Below, in pieces: positions 23,852-32,251 of a stretch of DNA of 38,358 nt (positions are counted from its first letter, which is position 1; the number at the start of each line of letters is the position of its first letter). Source of the DNA: Acidobacteriaceae bacterium (lineage in GTDB: Bacteria; Acidobacteriota; Terriglobia; Terriglobales; Acidobacteriaceae); NCBI GenBank assembly GCA_003132405.1, contig PKXQ01000121.1, positions 1 through 38,358 on the forward strand, read 5' to 3'. The notes under the pieces were generated by a model that worked only from the letters and a program-made list of their open reading frames with translations, was not told the origin of the DNA and searched no databases. The position numbers and the translations under genes were made by a program.

Positions 23852-25051
23852 ATGGTGCCGATGCCGCCACTGACAATCAGAGCCGCGGTCGAAACTGTCG
23901 CCGCGATTGGCACCGTCGGCAGTTTATTTTTCTATTTTCTGTCTGCCCTCGGCTTGGCGAGTTTCCTGCGCTACCGCCGCGAGAGAATCATAGCCGCACT
24001 CCTCGACACCCCATTACCGCCCGTTTCGATTCTCAAACCATTGAAAGGCGTCGATCCCGAAATTTGGGAGAATTTTTGCAGTCACTGCGAGCAAGACTAT
24101 CCCGAATTCCAACTGATCTTCGGAGTGAGCGACCCGGCCGATCCCGCCATCGAAGTGGTGCGCAAGCTGCAAGCAAAATATCCGAATCTGACAATTGAGC
24201 TGATCGTTTGCGATCGCATTCTAGGTACGAATATCAAGGTCAGCAACCTGGCGCAGATGTTGCGCGCTGCGCGCCACGAAATTCTTCTGGTGAATGACAG
24301 CGACATTCGCGTGCCTCCGGATTATCTGCGTAAGGTGATTGCGCCGCTGGCGGATTCTTCGGTTGGGCTGGTTACCTGCCTCTATCGCGGCACCGCCTGC
24401 CCAACACTGGGCTCGCGGCTAGAGGCGTTAGGCATCGCCACCGATTTTGTGCCGGGCGTTTTGAGTGCAAGATTTCTTGAGCAAGGACTGCATTTTGGAT
24501 TGGGCTCAACGCTGGCATTTCGTCGGCGTGACCTAGAAGCTGTCGGCGGATTCGAGGCGCTGGTCGACTATCTTGCGGACGACTACGAACTCGGAAAGCG
24601 CATCGCCGCCACCGGAAAGAAAGTTGAACTCAGCGCAGCGAGCGTCGCCACGCTCCTGCCGCCATACACAATACGGCAGTTTCTTGCCCACCAACTGCGC
24701 TGGTCGCGGACGATTCGAGATGCGCGTCGTTGCGGATACGCGGGACTAATTTTCACCTTCGGACTTCCTTGGAGTTTATTGACCTTCGTAGCGGCTGGCG
24801 GCGCGTTCTGGGCCTTTGCATTATTTGCACTGACGTTCGCCGTGCGTTTCGTCGTTGCCTATGTCGCCGCGAACGCTGTACTCGATGACCGGCAGATGTT
24901 TGGCACCGAGTTGATCGCCAATATTTTCCTACTGATATTGCGAGATTTGATTGCGCCCGCCGTGTGGGTAGCCAGTTTTATGGGCAATCGAATCTACTGG
25001 CGAGGCGACGTATACGATCTGAAAGACGGGCGTCTGATCGTCGTTAAGTGA
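23852..25051 (+). CDS. GT2/GT21-type membrane glycosyltransferase (HpnI/ceramide glucosyltransferase-like)
   Basis: A 399-residue protein with an N-terminal helix, a cytoplasmic glycosyltransferase domain and C-terminal helices. Motifs of the ceramide-glucosyltransferase family are present in order: SILKPLKGVDP, the donor-binding NDSD (Asp149, Asp151), the acidic ADDYELG (Asp243/Asp244), and QLRWSRT (Q281-W284) as the (Q/R)xxRW motif. In bacteria the same fold includes HpnI, which adds N-acetylglucosamine to bacteriohopanetetrol; sphingolipid or other lipid acceptors are equally possible. The gene overlaps nothing and starts 13 bp after the permease stop, so it may be in the same transcript. 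No other hopanoid gene (shc, hpnH and so on) is in the window, so the acceptor is unresolved. Confidence 0.82.
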   Translation: MVPMPPLTIRAAVETVAAIGTVGSLFFYFLSALGLASFLRYRRERIIAALLDTPLPPVSILKPLKGVDPEIWENFCSHCEQDYPEFQLIFGVSDPADPAIEVVRKLQAKYPNLTIELIVCDRILGTNIKVSNLAQMLRAARHEILLVNDSDIRVPPDYLRKVIAPLADSSVGLVTCLYRGTACPTLGSRLEALGIATDFVPGVLSARFLEQGLHFGLGSTLAFRRRDLEAVGGFEALVDYLADDYELGKRIAATGKKVELSAASVATLLPPYTIRQFLAHQLRWSRTIRDARRCGYAGLIFTFGLPWSLLTFVAAGGAFWAFALFALTFAVRFVVAYVAANAVLDDRQMFGTELIANIFLLILRDLIAPAVWVASFMGNRIYWRGDVYDLKDGRLIVVK

Positions 25052-25064
25052 TGGTGCGAAGCGA

Positions 25065-26927
25065 CTACGGTGAAGCTGTCGCCGTTGGCTGATTGGAAAA
25101 AATAGTCTTCCCTCCACGGCGCGCAACTACGAAGCTCTTCAATTCCTTCAGTGCCACGGGATCTTCCTGATCGGTCCAGAAGAAAACGCGCCCGGGACCA
25201 TTCCACATATTCACAAATGATTCCTGCGTTTCCCAAACCGGCGGAGCATCGGGAAACTGACTTCCGTACCACATGTTTCCCCCGGGCGCGTGCAGACTGC
25301 GCAGCCCCAGACCGGTGTAGAAATTCAGCGTCGACGCGTTCTCATAGAGACCAGCGACGACGATCTGATCGCCCGGCCGATACTGCTCGCGAATCGCCAG
25401 CGCCAAATCCTTCGAAGAAATAATCGGCGAAAAGATCCCGAAGGCGGTGCGCACGCATGCCAGCACAACCACCATCATCGCCACTAGCGCCGCATTCCCG
25501 GCGCCCGCACGCCCGCGACCGCGCAGAATAAAATTGGCGAGCGTACCCAGTAGAAACGCCAGTGAGAATCCAAACAACGGTACGCGGAATGCTCCCATCG
25601 CCTGCGGAGTTAAATCCAAAAAGTGTCCGAAGGAGAGCGCGTAGTCCTGTGGATTTTTTCGCAGCAGGTCAGACAGATCTGTGTCCGGAGCTGGCGCCTT
25701 CGAAAATAAGAGCAGCGCAAAACCCGCCGCCGCAATGATGACGCCGATCAGGAGCAATACCGCAGACGAAATCCGCCCGCTACGCCGCTCGCGGCTGTCG
25801 GTAGCCGATGTTCTCTCGCGTTGTAGCCATCCGCCAACCAGCAAGGCCATTCCCGGAATCGCCGGGATGGTGTAATACTCCTGCCGCGTCGAGAGGCTGA
25901 AGAAGCCCACGATCACGATGTTCCACAGGAAAAATAAAAGATAAGCCCGCTGCCGCCGCGACATTTGCGAACGAAATTCGCGCCACCGCCGCGGCACTTC
26001 CTGCAGCGACTGCGGAAGAAATACGGTCCAGGGAATCAGCCATAAAACCAACAGAGCCCAGAAGAGCAGAAGCGGAACGGTGTCGTAATCGCGAGGGACG
26101 CGCTTGTTTAAGAAGCGCAGAAAATGTTCGTTGACGAAGTAGAACCAGAGAAATCCGCGGACGTGGCCCTGTGGCGGATTGCGCAGCGCCGCCAAAACGT
26201 GCCAGGGCGCGGCGACCAACAGGAAAACCAGAGCGCTCGAAAACAGGCGCAGCTTGAGCAAGTGCCGTAGGTTGCCGGTAAGCAGCAGATAAAGCAGGAT
26301 TGCTCCGGCGGGAAAGACTAAGCCGATCAATCCTTTCGTGAGCACGTTGAGCGCGCACACAGCCGCGAGACCCCAGCAAGTGAGGCGCGAAGGTTTCGCT
26401 TGCTCGAGAGAAACGAAGAAACACCAAAAAGTCAGAGTCAGCCACAAACCAACCGCTACATCAGGAATAAGAAAGCGGGTAAACAGAAATGGCCCCAGCG
26501 CCGTCGTCAATACCAACCCAGAAGCGAATCCACCTTCGTTCCCGAGTGCCCAGCGGCCTAATCCGTAGGTGGACAGAATCATCGCCAGCACGACCAGCAT
26601 GAGAGGGAAACGAGTGCTCCACTCGCTGATGCCGAATATTTTGTAGCTCGCCGCGACGCTCCAATACATCAGCGGAGCTTTTTCGAGATAGCGCTCGCCG
26701 TTCACATAAAGCGTCACCCAGTCGTGCCGTTGCAACATTTCTTTCGCCGCCTCGGCATGCACGGTGTCGGCATCGTCGAGCAAGGCAGGCCGCGACAGCC
26801 CTGCCATGTAAATGACCGCCCATAATGCGATCAACAGCAATACGGAAATTTTGGGATGAAAAATTGTCGGATGGATCAGGCTCTCGGTTGTCGAGAAGGC
26901 GGGATTGGATGCAACACTGGAATTCAT
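25065..26927 (-). CDS. ArnT/PMT-family lipid-linked sugar glycosyltransferase
   Basis: A 620-residue polytopic protein with about a dozen hydrophobic segments. After the first helix it has ALLDDADTVHAEAAKEML, with the paired acidic residues (Asp51, Asp52) that are catalytic in the GT-C fold ArnT/PMT family, then ERYLEKAPLMYWS. A smaller C-terminal periplasmic domain follows the last helices. Members transfer a sugar from a polyprenyl carrier to lipid A or other envelope acceptors. The start is ATG 26927; the frame continues to a TTG at 26957, which has no better ribosome binding site. It shares direction with the downstream-oriented GT4 gene and is separated from it by 54 bp, so they are probably one transcript. 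It converges with the HpnI-like gene, 13 bp apart. Confidence 0.85.
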   Translation of the reverse strand: MNSSVASNPAFSTTESLIHPTIFHPKISVLLLIALWAVIYMAGLSRPALLDDADTVHAEAAKEMLQRHDWVTLYVNGERYLEKAPLMYWSVAASYKIFGISEWSTRFPLMLVVLAMILSTYGLGRWALGNEGGFASGLVLTTALGPFLFTRFLIPDVAVGLWLTLTFWCFFVSLEQAKPSRLTCWGLAAVCALNVLTKGLIGLVFPAGAILLYLLLTGNLRHLLKLRLFSSALVFLLVAAPWHVLAALRNPPQGHVRGFLWFYFVNEHFLRFLNKRVPRDYDTVPLLLFWALLVLWLIPWTVFLPQSLQEVPRRWREFRSQMSRRQRAYLLFFLWNIVIVGFFSLSTRQEYYTIPAIPGMALLVGGWLQRERTSATDSRERRSGRISSAVLLLIGVIIAAAGFALLLFSKAPAPDTDLSDLLRKNPQDYALSFGHFLDLTPQAMGAFRVPLFGFSLAFLLGTLANFILRGRGRAGAGNAALVAMMVVVLACVRTAFGIFSPIISSKDLALAIREQYRPGDQIVVAGLYENASTLNFYTGLGLRSLHAPGGNMWYGSQFPDAPPVWETQESFVNMWNGPGRVFFWTDQEDPVALKELKSFVVARRGGKTIFSNQPTATASP

Positions 26928-26981
26928 CGAGTGATTTCTTGCTAGTATAAAGGACAAAGAACGCCCGGACTGCGGATACTC

Positions 26982-28142
26982 TCAACCCGCCGCGACTTTG
27001 CCCGACACGCGAGCCTCTGCTACTTCGCGGTAAATCTCGAGGATTCTCGACACCGAAGTTGTCCACGAAAATTTCTTGGCTTGCTCATAGCCGCGCTGTT
27101 TCATTTGCATGCGAAGCTCCGGGTCGAGAAGGACGCGCTGCAATCCGCGCCGGATCTCAAAAACATTTTCCGGATTCACAAGCAATGCCGCGTTCCCCGC
27201 GACTTCCGGCAAACTCGAAGTGTTCGAAGTGACCACTGGAGTGCCATGGGCCATCGCCTCAAGTGGAGGCAATCCGAACCCCTCATAGAGGGACGGAAAC
27301 ACGAAAATCTTGGCGACATCATAAAAAATACGGAGCACTTCGATGGGCACGAATCCGAGAAAGCGCACGTCATGCTGCACCCCGCTACGCACTACGGTCC
27401 GGCGCAAACGGGGATGGCTGGAAAGATCGTCGCCGATGATGATGAGCTTTAAATCAGGGTATAGGCCCTTTTTTTGCAGCTCGCTCTTGAGCGCGGAAAA
27501 TGCCTCTATGATTCGCACTACATTCTTATGAGGCCGAATTGCGCCAGCATACAAAATAAAAGGATGGTTCACGAGATAGCGCTGCGCAATCAGGTCGCGA
27601 TCGGCTTCGGTGGCGTGGCCGTGTAGAAAGCGCTCGTCAATGGCGTTGTAGACGACTTCGATGCGCGAATCTGGAATAGTCAACAGTTTTTCAATTTCGT
27701 TTCTGGTGAATTGCGAGACTGCGATCACACGTGCCGCGCGGCGCAGCACGCGCCTGGTCAGATAAAAGTGCAGACTGCGCCGCAGACTGGATGCGTTGCG
27801 CGACCCATACATGTGTTCGAGCAGGTCATGCACGGTGATGACATATGGGCAGCCGAGGCCTCGCGGAAGCCAGAACAGATGCGGAATGTGCACGACGTCG
27901 CAGTTGAGGCGATGCACGATAGCGCGAAAATCGAGATTGCCTTTGAGCGTGTTGTCACTGCCCGCCAGAGCCACGGCGTGGAAGTTGGGCGGCAGTTCGC
28001 CGCATTCCGCCACCTTCTCCGGCGATCCGATCAGGAAATATTTGCTGTCCCGGTCGAGACGCGCCAGGGTGCGGACCACGTTGCGGATGTAGGTGCCAAC
28101 TCCGAATTCCGTCATACGACGGATGTCGATGGCTACTTTCAC
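26982..28142 (-). CDS. GT4 (GT-B fold) glycosyltransferase
   Basis: A 386-residue glycosyltransferase of the GT4 family. The N-terminal half is a Rossmann-like domain with the GVGTYIRNVV loop near residue 14. The linker includes YAGAIRPHKNVVRIIEAF, a family signature. The C-terminal donor-binding domain has the EX7E motif Glu287-Gly-Phe-Gly-Leu-Pro ... Glu295. It is cytoplasmic, without membrane segments. The acceptor is unknown; such enzymes build lipopolysaccharide, exopolysaccharide or glycolipid. It is the first gene of a pair with the ArnT-like gene and may make the lipid-linked or surface glycan on which that enzyme acts. The ATG at 28142 starts with the typical MKVAIDIRR. Confidence 0.9.
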   Translation of the reverse strand: MKVAIDIRRMTEFGVGTYIRNVVRTLARLDRDSKYFLIGSPEKVAECGELPPNFHAVALAGSDNTLKGNLDFRAIVHRLNCDVVHIPHLFWLPRGLGCPYVITVHDLLEHMYGSRNASSLRRSLHFYLTRRVLRRAARVIAVSQFTRNEIEKLLTIPDSRIEVVYNAIDERFLHGHATEADRDLIAQRYLVNHPFILYAGAIRPHKNVVRIIEAFSALKSELQKKGLYPDLKLIIIGDDLSSHPRLRRTVVRSGVQHDVRFLGFVPIEVLRIFYDVAKIFVFPSLYEGFGLPPLEAMAHGTPVVTSNTSSLPEVAGNAALLVNPENVFEIRRGLQRVLLDPELRMQMKQRGYEQAKKFSWTTSVSRILEIYREVAEARVSGKVAAG

Positions 28143-28212
28143 AGCCTGAATTTAATCACAGGGTCGCGAGGGAGCACAGCAAATTCGCGACGCACTGTGC
28201 ATTGGCGCAACC

Positions 28213-28242
28213 AGCAACTGCATAGGTCTTTCGCTTCGCTCA
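28213..28242 (-). repeat. Dispersed element, copy 2
   Basis: Read on the minus strand it begins tgagcgaagcgaaag and continues to tgcagttgctgg, matching the element at 22507-22530 on the plus strand with a 2-nt insertion. It lies in the gap between the GT4 gene and glyA, where no other feature is visible. Confidence 0.5.
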
Positions 28243-28276
28243 AGACGACAATCCATTATCCGGTGACATATAAGGA

Positions 28277-29566
28277 TCAGGCCCTGACTTCGGCCTGCGC
28301 CCTGGCGCGCCGCTCGGCATACAGCGGAAACTCCTCGGCCAGCCCCAGCACCTGCTTGCGAATCTTCGTCAGCGCCGCAGCGTCGGCGCGATGATTGAGC
28401 GCCTCGGTAATCCAGTGGGCAATCTGTCGCATCTCCGCTTCTTTCATTCCGCGGGTCGTGACGGCCGGAGTGCCAATGCGAATGCCGCTCGGTTTCATCG
28501 GCGGATTAGTGTCGAAGGGGATCGCATTCTTATTGACCGTGATGCCGGCCTCACCTAAAGCTTTCTCCGCCTCGCTCCCGAGCATTCCCTTCGCGAACAC
28601 GTCGACCAGCATGAGGTGCGTGTCGGTTCCACCGGAGACGATTCGATAACCGTCCGCGGCCAGCGTCTCGGCCATCACCTTGGCGTTGGCAACGACCTGC
28701 CGCGCGTAGTCGCGGAAACTCGGCTGCGAGGCTTCGAGGAAGCACACGGCCTTCGCGGCCATAATGTGCACCAGCGGCCCTCCCTGCATTCCGGGGAAGA
28801 CTGTCTTGTCGATCGCCGCAGCAAATTCCTGCTTGCTCAGGATCATGCCCGAGCGCGGCCCACGCAGCGTTTTGTGCGTGGTCGAAGTGACAATGTGCGC
28901 GTGCGGAACGGGCGATGGATGCGCTCCCCCAGCCACAAGGCCGGCGAAATGCGCCATATCGACCAGATAGAGCGCGCCTACTTTATCGGCAATCTGACGC
29001 ATGCGGGCAAAGTCGATGATCCGCGGATAAGCGCTACCGCCGCCAATGATCAGCTGCGGATGCTCCTGCGTGGCGATCCGTTCCAGTTCGTCATAATCGA
29101 TAGTCTCGGTTTCGCGCGTAACTCCGTAGGGAACGATTTTGTAAGTCTTGCCGGAGAAATTGAGATGGTGCCCATGGGTGAGGTGGCCGCCGTGCGCCAG
29201 ATTCAAGCCAAGTATGGTGTCGCCAGGCTGCAACACGGCGGCGTAGGCGGCTTGATTGGCCTGCGATCCGGAGTGCGGCTGTACGTTGGCGTTTTCAGCG
29301 CCAAAAAGTTTCTTTACCCGCTCGCGTGCCAGATTTTCGACGACGTCGGTAAATTCGCATCCGCCGTAATAGCGCTTACCGGGATAGCCTTCCGCATATT
29401 TATTTGTGAAAACGGAGCCCGCCGCCTCGAGCACGGCCTCACTGACAAAGTTTTCCGAGGCGATCAGTTCCAGGCCTTCATGCTGGCGGCGCACTTCGTT
29501 GTCGATGGCATTGGCGATTTCCGGGTCAACTTCACAGAGCGGGCGAGACATAGCGGAGTTTTTCAT
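28277..29566 (-). CDS. glyA: Serine hydroxymethyltransferase
   Basis: Interconverts serine and glycine with transfer of a one-carbon unit to tetrahydrofolate, using PLP. About 429 residues, normal for the bacterial enzyme. The PLP lysine is Lys232 in [11 protein letters not shown]. The N-terminal substrate block [14 protein letters not shown], the [15 protein letters not shown] block and the QPHSGSQAN motif are all intact. The start is ATG 29566 or ATG 29551; neither has a strong Shine-Dalgarno, and the frame to 29641 adds no conserved sequence. It is monocistronic, transcribed away from the divergent lipoprotein gene at 29666, with about 100 bp between them for both promoters. Confidence 0.97.
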   Translation of the reverse strand: MKNSAMSRPLCEVDPEIANAIDNEVRRQHEGLELIASENFVSEAVLEAAGSVFTNKYAEGYPGKRYYGGCEFTDVVENLARERVKKLFGAENANVQPHSGSQANQAAYAAVLQPGDTILGLNLAHGGHLTHGHHLNFSGKTYKIVPYGVTRETETIDYDELERIATQEHPQLIIGGGSAYPRIIDFARMRQIADKVGALYLVDMAHFAGLVAGGAHPSPVPHAHIVTSTTHKTLRGPRSGMILSKQEFAAAIDKTVFPGMQGGPLVHIMAAKAVCFLEASQPSFRDYARQVVANAKVMAETLAADGYRIVSGGTDTHLMLVDVFAKGMLGSEAEKALGEAGITVNKNAIPFDTNPPMKPSGIRIGTPAVTTRGMKEAEMRQIAHWITEALNHRADAAALTKIRKQVLGLAEEFPLYAERRARAQAEVRA

Positions 29567-29665
29567 AGGTTGGGTACCGAAGCTTATTTTACTCGGGATA
29601 CTGCAGTCCGCACCAACCACAGGGGCTGAGATGTCATCCAATACGGCGGAAAGAAGTGTGCAAAA

Positions 29666-30031
29666 ATGAACCTCCTCAGATCTAGCTATGTTCTGTCAGT
29701 TCTACTGCTCGCTGCGCTGGTGGGATGCACCCAACAACAACAAAGCCCGCAGGAGTTGCGGGAGAAGACCGCGGAAGCGACGGCGGAAGCAAAGAGCGAT
29801 GTCAAAGCCATGGCGGAAGGAGTGCGCGAGGGGTGGAACCGCAACAAGCCGCTCGACCTGAATACGGCGTCGCGAGATCAGCTGATGAGCCTGCCTGGAA
29901 TGAGCGCCAGCGAGGCGGATCGCGTGATTGCGGGACGCCCTTATAACGCCGCTGTCGATATTGAGACGCGGCACATCGTCCCTAAGGCCGAGTACGACAG
30001 AATCGCGGATCAGGTCATCGCCCGCCGCTAA
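29666..30031 (+). CDS. Lipoprotein with ComEA-like helix-hairpin-helix motif
   Basis: A 121-residue lipoprotein precursor with lipobox LVGC (Cys21), then a Q-rich linker and a charged helical stretch (about residues 30-58) of Glu/Ala/Lys composition. The C-terminal part contains [18 protein letters not shown], the T55/ComEA-type helix-hairpin-helix, which normally binds DNA non-specifically. Here the protein should be outside the cytoplasm, so extracellular DNA binding or an adapted protein-protein role are both possible. The ATG at 29666 is divergent from glyA. No competence genes are seen in the window. Confidence 0.75.
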   Translation: MNLLRSSYVLSVLLLAALVGCTQQQQSPQELREKTAEATAEAKSDVKAMAEGVREGWNRNKPLDLNTASRDQLMSLPGMSASEADRVIAGRPYNAAVDIETRHIVPKAEYDRIADQVIARR

Positions 30032-30310
30032 GCCGGTAACGCGATCGACAGGCTACTTAACAACGGGCTTTGCCGACTCCTTAGCGTATTTTAGACTGGC
30101 GCCTCTAAGGCAGCGACGTTCGCCTTTACCACACCGGTGAGACATATCTACAGTGGCGAACGGATTCGCTCCGAGCCCATCCATGCGTAACATCAAAAAT
30201 CGTGCGCCGCTAGCTCGTCGCGCAACTCCGGCGGAAGTGGCAAATCGCAGTGCCCGGAGGCCTCACACACCGGCAAGCAAAAGCTTGCACGCATTCAAGA
30301 AGGAGAATCT

Positions 30311-30949
30311 ATGAGAGTTGCTCAAGTAGTCAGAATGTTCGCGCTGTGCTCGCTGCTCGCAACCACTGGGTGGATGTATGCCCAAGATCAGAAGGATGAT
30401 GCCAAGCCCTCGGAAGAGAAGCGTCCAGAGGCGACAAAGCCGGCGCCGAATGACGCGAAGCCCGCGCGTCCCGACGACGTGAAACCGGCCCGTCCTGATG
30501 ACGCGAAGCCTGCGCATCAAACCGACAACAACGGAGCCGCCGCCAGGCATAATGATAATACCGTTCGGCAACAGGACAACAGAACAGTTCAGCAAGACGA
30601 CAGGACCAGACAGCAAAACGATGCCCGCCCAGCCGCTCAGGGCAATCCAGCCCCTGCGCAAGGCAGCCAGAATATGCAAGCCGCAGGCGGTCAGCGTGGC
30701 GGCCACATCCCCGATGACAAATTCCGCGGCAGCTTTGGCCGTGAACACCATTTTGTGATCCACCAGGCGACCACGGTGCAGGGCCAGCCAGGCTTCGAGT
30801 ACGGTGGCTACTCATTCATTCTCGCCGATGGATGGCCAGCGGGCTGGGCATACACGGATGACTGCTACGTCGATTACATTGACGGCGAGTATTTCCTTTT
30901 CGACTTGCTCCATCCTGGAGTTCGAATTGCGCTCATCGTCGTAATGTAA
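30311..30949 (+). CDS. Secreted low-complexity protein with conserved C-terminal domain
   Basis: A 212-residue secreted protein. ATG 30311 follows AAGGAG. A signal peptide (about residues 1-24, ending YAQ) is followed by a roughly 110-residue linker very rich in Asp, Ala, Pro, Gln and Asn, with three near-copies of NDAKPARPDD. The final 85 residues are a compact domain beginning GHIPDDKFRGSFGREHHF and ending with WAYTDDCYVDYIDGEYFLFDLLHPGVRIALIVV. I have seen this domain pattern in uncharacterised secreted acidobacterial proteins but cannot name it. The linker is consistent with surface display or cell-wall association. A small hairpin (30273-30288, gcaagc/gcttgc) lies just before the ribosome binding site. 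The 279-bp gap upstream has no other feature. Confidence 0.7.
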   Translation: MRVAQVVRMFALCSLLATTGWMYAQDQKDDAKPSEEKRPEATKPAPNDAKPARPDDVKPARPDDAKPAHQTDNNGAAARHNDNTVRQQDNRTVQQDDRTRQQNDARPAAQGNPAPAQGSQNMQAAGGQRGGHIPDDKFRGSFGREHHFVIHQATTVQGQPGFEYGGYSFILADGWPAGWAYTDDCYVDYIDGEYFLFDLLHPGVRIALIVVM

Positions 30950-31007
30950 TAGCGGTAATTTAATTGCGAGCTAACGCTCAATGCAGGAATTTCTTCGGAC
31001 CAGCGTT

Positions 31008-32135
31008 CTAGTCGAACGCCGTCCGGAGAAAACTTACTAGCTGCCAGCCGTCCAGGTATTTGTAAGGCGTCTCTCCCATGGTGTAATGCCCGCAAGGTAG
31101 AGCGACAACTTTGTGATCGAGTTTGTGTTTCTCGAATTCCTCGACCACTTGCTCGGAAAATTTTGGCAGAAATGTCATGTCGTACTTCGCATAAATAATG
31201 AGCGAGCGTCGCGGCCAGCGCGAGAACTTATCGAAGTAAACCATCGGACTGACGGCGCGCCACACCTGCCGCAAATTCTCTAAATCGATTGCTGTTTCGA
31301 GGCCTTCGCGAATGTGTCGCGTCGACTGGCCGTGCCACACAACGTCGGCGAAATAAGTGGAGGCGTGATTGAAGGCAGCGACCTGAATCCGCGGATCGTG
31401 TGCAGTGGCGATAAACGCATAACACGATCCGAGGCTGGTGCCGACAATGCCGAGGCGGTTGTAGCCCTGCGATTCCAGCCAGTCGAGACAGCAGCGCACA
31501 TCGACCACGCCCTGACGCACCGCATCGAGAGTGCGTCCGATGTTAGCGGAGACAGCATAGTCGGCGCGATCGATCTCGGCAGGCCGGCGTATGTCGTGAT
31601 AAGGCATGCTCAGCCGAAGCACCGCGATGCCCATCCAATTCAGAACGCGGCAAAGGCTCGCATAGGAAATTGCATCGGAGTTCCAGTGCGGCAGAAGAAC
31701 CACGGCACGGCGTCCGCGGGCTGGAAACCAGCGCGCATTCACCAGATTATTTTCCGGGAACGGCGTGACCACGGGCGAGGTGAAGCGCAGAAATTCGGAG
31801 TGGGTGCCGCGAACTTTTTCTTCCAGGCGCGCGTCGGGAACTTCGCGTGTGCTGAATACTTTTACTTCCCGACGCTCCAGGCGAAAATCCGCTGGCTTCC
31901 GATAGGCATAAAATTCGTCGCTCTCGCGAATGATGCGATCGTTGAAACGCGAGAAATAGTCGAGCAGGTCGCGCGAAGTGTGACCGCCGGCTTCTCCAGG
32001 AAGGCCGCCGTTGCGGCCAGGCCAACTGTGCGTCCAATCGAGACCCCAATCCAGTGGACGCACGACGCGGTTGTTGTCGACCGACGTGAGCCGAGTCTCC
32101 CAGTCGTACATCCATTGAGCGTAGCGCGAGGGCAT
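31008..32135 (-). CDS. Alpha/beta hydrolase
   Basis: A 375-residue alpha/beta-hydrolase-fold protein. The nucleophile elbow is GTSLG with Ser234. Asp319 in YAKYDMTF and His350 in PCGHYTMGE complete a plausible triad in the right order. A long N-terminal part (about 130 residues) precedes the fold and has no signal peptide. ATG 32135 has AGGAAG six to seven bases upstream, so the frame extending to 32228 is not used. Related proteins are esterases or acyl-transferring enzymes of unknown substrate; nothing in the context points to a pathway. It is convergent with the secreted protein at 30311 and lies 116 bp downstream of alr, in the same direction. Confidence 0.8.
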   Translation of the reverse strand: MPSRYAQWMYDWETRLTSVDNNRVVRPLDWGLDWTHSWPGRNGGLPGEAGGHTSRDLLDYFSRFNDRIIRESDEFYAYRKPADFRLERREVKVFSTREVPDARLEEKVRGTHSEFLRFTSPVVTPFPENNLVNARWFPARGRRAVVLLPHWNSDAISYASLCRVLNWMGIAVLRLSMPYHDIRRPAEIDRADYAVSANIGRTLDAVRQGVVDVRCCLDWLESQGYNRLGIVGTSLGSCYAFIATAHDPRIQVAAFNHASTYFADVVWHGQSTRHIREGLETAIDLENLRQVWRAVSPMVYFDKFSRWPRRSLIIYAKYDMTFLPKFSEQVVEEFEKHKLDHKVVALPCGHYTMGETPYKYLDGWQLVSFLRTAFD

Positions 32136-32198
32136 AATCTTCCTAAGAAATACAGTATGCGCGCGCAGTTTGGCGACCTTGGGTAGTTGAATGGCAGG

Positions 32199-32239
32199 AT
32201 TCAGCACTGAGCAGTTAGCGCTCAGCATTCAGCATTCAG
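32199..32239. repeat. Short tandem/inverted repeat between alr and the hydrolase
   Basis: Contains cagcatt twice in tandem plus a third partial unit (32223-32239), and a palindrome ctgagc-N7-gctcag (32207-32225), preceded by a degenerate copy attcagcactgagc. It is similar in layout to the repeats at 12229 and 13667 but with a different unit. Confidence 0.45.
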
Positions 32240-32251
32240 AGGATTCGCGAC

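Noticed and set aside
28616..29629. Long open frame on the plus strand over glyA (about 337 codons)
   Set aside because: glyA on the minus strand has all conserved motifs, so the opposite frame is a by-product of codon bias. The same holds for the long minus-strand frame over the second permease at 22648-23913.
30273..30288. Hairpin gcaagc/gcttgc before the secreted repeat-rich protein
   Set aside because: Only 6 bp with a 4-nt loop, common by chance, and not adjacent to a T-run; kept as a remark in that gene's entry.
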